This document shows, one piece after another, positions 61,501 to 64,000 of a stretch of 64,000 nucleotides of DNA. The first letter of the stretch is position 1. Each line of letters opens with the position of its first letter. Location: positions 1,736,001-1,800,000 of the forward strand of contig CBDDKR010000002.1 in the NCBI GenBank assembly GCA_965230345.1, written 5' to 3'. The position numbers and the translations under genes are program-made. This DNA comes from JADKBO01 sp965230345 (GTDB lineage: Bacteria > Bacteroidota > Bacteroidia > Chitinophagales > Saprospiraceae). The notes under the pieces are model-generated. The model saw only the letters and a list, made by a program, of their open reading frames with translations, searched no databases and was not told where the DNA came from.

Positions 61501-63196
61501 AAGTGGACTGTGTGACAGTGCAACTTTACATTTACTTGTCCAGCCTAGAGCTTCAACCGGAATTATAGGTGATTATTTATGGGAAGATATGGATGGAAAT
61601 GGATTACAAGATTTTAGTGAGCCAGGAATAGAAGATGTAATTGTAATGTTATTTGATGAGTATGGTGATATGGTCAATAGTACCAAAACCAATAATACAG
61701 GATATTATCAGTTTATGGATGTGCCTGTAGGTAATTATTACATCGAGTATATGATGTCAGAAGAATTTACGCCGACATTTGATCATGCAGGTGCAAATCA
61801 ACAGATGGATAGTAATGTAGATGGTAGTCACGGAGAAAATACTACACCAATGTTTGAAGTTGTAGGTGGAGAGGAAGATCAGAGTATTGATGGTGGTTAT
61901 TATAAATGTGTAAAAATTGGAAGTTTTGTATGGTATGATACCAATGAAAATGATATCATGGACCCATTTGAAAATGGTATAAATGGCCTTTTGATAAGGT
62001 TGTATAAAATGGAAAATGGAGCTTATGTCCTCTGGGATGAAACATTAACCTCAGGAGATCCAAGTACACCTTCTGGTGACGGTTGGTTTGAGTTTTGTAC
62101 TGCCCCAGGTGAGTATTATATTGAAGTAGTAATGCCTCCATATGGATTGGTATTAGTGAAACCATTTAGAGGTGGCAGTATAATTACCGATAGTGATATT
62201 GATCACTCTAATGGTCCAAGCACTTCTGCTTCGTTTACCTTGCGTTCTGGAGAAAGTAAAACAGATTTAGGTGCTGGATACTATCCAATGGCTGTAGCAG
62301 GAAATTCTGTTTGGAGAGATGATAATCACAATGGAATACAAGAACCATTTGAAGAAAAAGTTTCAGGTGTAGTAGTTAAAGCTTATGACGCAGAAACACA
62401 TAGAATGTTAGGTGAGGGTGTGACGGATATGCAAGGTTTATATCAGATAGATTACTTAGAAAGTAGAGATGTATATCTAAAATTTGATATACCTTCTGGG
62501 TATCATGCAACAGTTGCAAATGCGGCTAACGATCATGAAGATAGTGATGTTGATCATTCTTTTGGATTCAATACCACTAACAAATACACCTTGAATCCAG
62601 GCGATCACGTGGATAATATAGATTTAGGTATTGCTTTTGGAATTCTACCTGTGGATTGGATTTCTATAAATGGAAGTATTGTAGAAAATGGAAATTTAAT
62701 TGAATGGACAACAGCCAATGAAGTTAATGTTAAAGGGTATAAAATCGAAAGACGATCTTCAGAAGATTCTAAGTTTGAGATTATTTCAACTTCTAACATC
62801 AAAGGACTTGGATCTAGTATTAATAACTACCATTTTGTAGATGAAAAGATTGGCGATACGGAGACTTTCATATATCGAGTATTACAGGAGGATTATGATG
62901 GAAATTTCTCGTACAGTCCTGAGGTTTCTATAGTTAGAAACGGGAAAGAGGTGATTCAAGTATTTCCAAATCCTACAAGAGATAGAGTTTCGATTGAATT
63001 AGATAATCAAGAGAATTCTGTATTGATTTCGCTTTATGATGTTCAGGGGAAACTGGTGAAATCTTTGGTTGTCTATCCAGAGGATATAAATAAGAATACG
63101 ATTGATTTAGATTTAAATAGTTTAGAATCGGGAGTATATAATATGGTACTTAATTATGGTGTTAATTTGATTAAGCACAAAATAATTAAGATATAG
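55556..63196 (+). CDS. Giant surface protein with alternating Ig/SprB-like modules, SdrD-B domains and T9SS sorting domain, 2546 aa
   Basis: Order: signal peptide 1-24 (ends SVIGQ); shared N-terminal module to about 210 (IDSVRFLVKYDTSLCRFD); Ig/PKD-like domains to about 535; then 57164-60670 (residues about 537-1705) six pairs of an Ig (CHU_C-associated type, P.P.CLG......WT) and a SprB-like domain (NPTVCGGADGSI) plus one closing Ig; cadherin/Big_17-like modules; three SdrD-B-type domains at about 2001-2361 (GDYLWEDMDGNGLQDFSEPG, GSFVWYDTNENDIMDPFENG, GNSVWRDDNHNGIQEPFEEK); an LPVDWISINGSIVENGNLIE-type fibronectin-like segment; and a T9SS type A sorting domain (about 2465-2546, QVFPNPTRDRVSIEL). 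Likely exported by T9SS and displayed on the surface. Confidence 0.88.
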   Translation: MNLSKLRLALTVMLFWGVCGSVIGQIDSVRFLVKYDTSLCRFDAYVVIRGGSATLPQHRAQFNAQYSIVVPTGSSVSLVASHNPIRDNINYNGTVPATWTMAPPVSAPAADPSNDFYSITPTLSPTAYYNDLMTGDSVKLFSFTVNPVNSCASLIRPFETGVDPASNEPGMGGGDFSCGFTVGGFSQLYVGNLDNVLPPNPVISAIPMCSEGLEIDLTASTSSCQDPLSYAWTGPDSYSSTTEDVSISPAGEINSGTYFVTVTDNFGCSSEMSVDAIAKPSAGNDELACDGDQVTLQGSEPNSGTWSADTNNPAGATLNTGSNGSATVDISVSSSTSFTFIYTNQTCSDSMTITASVSDAGPDPNSVTCFSQGSTTMAGVGSGTWSVGSGSAGTATISDPNNATTTVTGFSDPGQYNMVWTVNGCEDIAVITVGDDCSCVISNNILTPFNPSTICGTSGNILVDGGAVTQSGTYLWEYSLDGAVFATATGTSDAEDYTTPDHTEGEHRYRRIFTNDMGIICSDTSNVITLIVANKPDAPSGLVASPNPTCYGNTINFSVTNNPIASYNWTASSNDAGLAASITNSTTMDPVSSGTYDVSVTQTVNACESDPSTVSVVVNPTPPTPGANITANNPTVCGGSDGSIEISGLLNNHNYSVSYDQSGQNQNVMITSSAGGVLQISGLVAGTYSNISLTNEFGCSSGTSNGSETLSDPNAPPAPADISASPNPACLGETVTITVEDNPGAIFNWSSPSATAGLGSSTSNSITMVATAPGQHLIEVSQTVNGCTSVASGIDVLINGTPPTPDASTVSGNDPTSCGGSDGTIMINGLDNLVSYVVNYEQDGNAQMNTITTNTNGELIITGLPQGTYTNFSLSNFTNCSSGIYAGPVTLTDPNSPPAPSNLTAVPPAGCLGDMIQLSVDDNAGATFNWTVSSPNATLGGGTTNSNTLTSNTEGLYTVSVSQTVAGCTSPNSSLNVQFQSVPPDFTGTSFTNPTVCGGADGSISLEGVENNTTYTLTFSVNNTNQSIGVTSNASGTIIVPGLSAGVYENFQLANVASCTNASEPGPINLVDPSAPAAPTGLAAVPDRVCLGGTFNLSVDNNASATYTWSAAPGNNGLISSTTNSTTMTPTEVGTYNVSVFQTVAGCSSPATMISVIVDPLPDAPDPANITFVNPTVCTGADGSITIGGYDAFRTYTVDYKLHGVDQQVSIGTDANGNIVIPNLTSGSYTEFTITDTGGCTSLPYAGPVSLTDPGAPSAPTNFVGVPNPSCLGTQVNLSVDNNPSATYTWSSSSPNAGLGSSSTNSNSMTATTDGVYTISVSQTIAGCTSPPATLDVTVHPIPDVPVAGDFTSTDPSACGLDDGSITIGGFSNNTNYTVQYELNGAAQVVNIVSNNSGEIILNDLALGAYTNFEFSSAGNCFSNPFTGTINLVGPAPPPAPSGLIALPNPSCLGEVVTLSVTDNPQATYEWTTSNQDAGLNVNTSNEVTMLAINAGTYTISVTQTVNGCTSAASTIDVVVHEVPEAPIASDFMMQNPSACLADDGEISIWGYVPNTIYTVHYTFNGDSRSFTATSNGVGAIYLNNLVAGVYANFSIESDQGCISPEYGGMIQLVEPDMPDAPLGLQAIPNPICLGETAQLTVENTVNATFQWMASGPGAGIESSPSNETIMTPTVPGIYTISVIQIINGCTSPAASIEVMVVASCLNPDFGVTYKDTLLTGQLSTNDRSRDQSEYVNISGDVSNPSSDMPMLNIDGSYSFTTSNVGEYHYIVTVCSTNQTIPCYDIPLVITVLDSESEDNPPVANHDYMDVLSEVPTVVSILNNDHCESSSNCSLSGASLIDGPYHGSYNIFTGMYTSDNGYIGKDSFRYEVCQSPTVDPINCDQEWVYIDVFPSSSQFYVHAMDDYNTTPRNIDLTANTSIGVASNDFDPSNSIMRVTEFTETVQGKGTLTMSADGSYSFVPFTDYVGPVDFAYEICRSGTSGLCDSATLHLLVQPRASTGIIGDYLWEDMDGNGLQDFSEPGIEDVIVMLFDEYGDMVNSTKTNNTGYYQFMDVPVGNYYIEYMMSEEFTPTFDHAGANQQMDSNVDGSHGENTTPMFEVVGGEEDQSIDGGYYKCVKIGSFVWYDTNENDIMDPFENGINGLLIRLYKMENGAYVLWDETLTSGDPSTPSGDGWFEFCTAPGEYYIEVVMPPYGLVLVKPFRGGSIITDSDIDHSNGPSTSASFTLRSGESKTDLGAGYYPMAVAGNSVWRDDNHNGIQEPFEEKVSGVVVKAYDAETHRMLGEGVTDMQGLYQIDYLESRDVYLKFDIPSGYHATVANAANDHEDSDVDHSFGFNTTNKYTLNPGDHVDNIDLGIAFGILPVDWISINGSIVENGNLIEWTTANEVNVKGYKIERRSSEDSKFEIISTSNIKGLGSSINNYHFVDEKIGDTETFIYRVLQEDYDGNFSYSPEVSIVRNGKEVIQVFPNPTRDRVSIELDNQENSVLISLYDVQGKLVKSLVVYPEDINKNTIDLDLNSLESGVYNMVLNYGVNLIKHKIIKI
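57164..60670 (+). repeat. Alternating Ig / SprB-like module array (coding)
   Basis: Six pairs of about 180 residues followed by a lone Ig domain. Each pair has CxG in the Ig part and NPTxCGGxDGS in the second part. It replaces the Big2 array at the same position in the paralogues. Confidence 0.75.
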
Positions 63197-63290
63197 ATCC
63201 ATATGTAAAAAATGCGTCAATTGTTAGGATTGTGATATCATTGAAATACATCATAGCATTTAATTATGCTATTTTGTAAAGCATAAAGGA

Positions 63291-63329
63291 CACCACAATT
63301 TCTTTTCATGTCGAAAAGAAATTGTGGTG
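63291..63329. terminator. Long hairpin after the 2546-aa gene, possible terminator
   Basis: CACCACAATTTCTTTTC (63291-63307), loop ATGTC, GAAAAGAAATTGTGGTG (63313-63329). Perfect 17-bp stem, but without a following T-run, so it is atypical as an intrinsic terminator. Confidence 0.4.
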
Positions 63330-63525
63330 ATCAAAAATTGATTCTTATATTCTTAAATGATTAAAATAGTCTTTAGAGAAAGTTTATGATACCTTCCAAA
63401 TAAGATAGTCATTTAGAATTTTTTCTAGCAGTTTACAAATGAAATCCTGAGTAGTGGTGTCAACGTAGTTTGATATCTACTATGACTCAGTAGTTCGATT
63501 CCACCATATAAGAATGATAAAGTGA

Positions 63526-63544
63526 GACAGCCCTGTGGGTTGTC
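63526..63544. other. Short hairpin in the leader of the fifth family gene
   Basis: GACAGCCC, loop TGT, GGGTTGTC (one G-T pair), 46 bases before the ATG at 63590. Might affect translation or end an upstream transcript. Confidence 0.3.
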
Positions 63545-63589
63545 ATAGATATTGGATAAATATTTATTCACCAGTGTATTAAGCAAATA

Positions 63590-64000
63590 ATGTCTTTATT
63601 TAAAAAACTAACATTTATTGGTGTTTTATTGTTGTGCTATCAAAATACGGGAGTAGCACAGGTTACAGGTGTCGATCTCCAATTAAAATTTGATACAACA
63701 ACTTGTAATTATGCTGTTTACATGATTGTCGCAAGTGGTCAAGCAACTATTCCTGGACATCATATTCAGGCAAATTCAACCGTAACGCTTGTTGTACCAA
63801 CAGGAACCAGTATATCTGTAGATCAGTTGTATAACCCTAAAATAATAAATACAACAAATCCTTTGACATGGTCTCAAAGTGAATTTTTAATCTCTCCCTG
63901 TGCTCAACCGCAGCATGATTTTTATTCATTCATACCTGATATAACTTCAATTGGTAAATATGACCACTTAAACCCAAATGATACGATCAAGTTATTCAGT
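63590..64000 (+). CDS. Fifth member of the surface-protein family, 5' part
   Basis: Starts with ATG at 63590 and stays open to the window end (137 codons). Seen: signal peptide to about residue 24 (MSLFKKLTFIGVLLLCYQN then TGVAQ), then VTGVDLQLKFDTTTCNYAVY, PTGTSISVDQLYNP, DFYSFIPDITSIGKYDHLNP and NDTIKLFS. These match the shared N-terminal module of the proteins at 41711, 47805, 49425 and 55556 (compare QMKYDTSTCLYDCY and DTVKLFS). What follows cannot be seen. Confidence 0.8.
   Translation, partial: MSLFKKLTFIGVLLLCYQNTGVAQVTGVDLQLKFDTTTCNYAVYMIVASGQATIPGHHIQANSTVTLVVPTGTSISVDQLYNPKIINTTNPLTWSQSEFLISPCAQPQHDFYSFIPDITSIGKYDHLNPNDTIKLFS

Larger units (their letters stand above)
63197..63589. 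other. 393-bp intergenic region with two hairpins
   Basis: Holds a 17-bp perfect hairpin (63291-63329) and an 8-bp one close to the next ATG (63526-63544). No gene found. Confidence 0.35.

Noticed and set aside
63440..63500. Possible tRNA or tmRNA fragment with GTTCGATTCC
   Set aside because: The T-loop-like bases have no matching T-stem or acceptor stem, and no anticodon arm can be drawn.

Overview
The window looks like chromosome of a low-GC Bacteroidota, most likely a Saprospiraceae-like member of Saprospiria. Four things suggest this: promoters with the Bacteroidota -7 box TAnnTTTG, a type IX secretion (T9SS) C-terminal sorting domain on two of the giant surface proteins, Bacteroidota-specific families (arginase-like protein, DUF5777, DUF6249, an ABC substrate-binding/OmpA fusion), and tRNA genes without an encoded CCA. 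The genus is inference.

Layout. 1-19572 is mostly housekeeping: the 3' part of murF, a degenerate arginase-like gene, a Glu/Leu-type dehydrogenase, an OmpA-family protein, a 2-oxoacid dehydrogenase E2, tmk, an S37-type peptidase, prfC, a LysE exporter, a bacilliredoxin, a three-gene heme/beta-barrel operon, an HxlR regulator facing an NTF2-like lipoprotein and an SDR, a DinB/YfiT protein, a 3-oxoadipyl-CoA-type thiolase, an RsmI-like methylase and an HhH protein.

19622-27804 is an integrative element of about 8.1 kb inserted in a tRNA-Glu gene. Its ends are two 104-bp direct repeats that differ at one base, each holding a whole tRNA-Glu copy. It carries a tyrosine recombinase, an XRE regulator, a RecA-like (Sak4-like) ATPase, a polymerase-like protein with family-A/T7-RNAP-style motifs, and at the far end a two-gene unit: a SIR2-like protein and a protein with a possible ADP-ribosyltransferase-like C-terminus. 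That pair is the best candidate here for an undescribed (perhaps anti-phage) system; function is inferred from fold-level motifs only.

27949-33449 is an ABC transporter cluster (ATPase, permease, substrate-binding protein fused to OmpA) with two coiled-coil proteins. 33781-37090 is a minus-strand operon with a CtlX-type hydrolase, the queuosine precursor transporter yhhQ, miaE and a secreted protein of unknown function. 37763-41347 is a lipoprotein, ECF-type sigma factor and membrane-anchored barrel protein, probably one signalling operon.

41711-64000 is a tandem array of five secreted proteins sharing one N-terminal module of about 200 residues. Two giants (2013 and 2008 aa) have 14 Big2-type Ig repeats each and an unusual duplicated acidic C-terminus. 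One short member (383 aa) and one 2546-aa member end in T9SS sorting domains. The fifth runs off the window.
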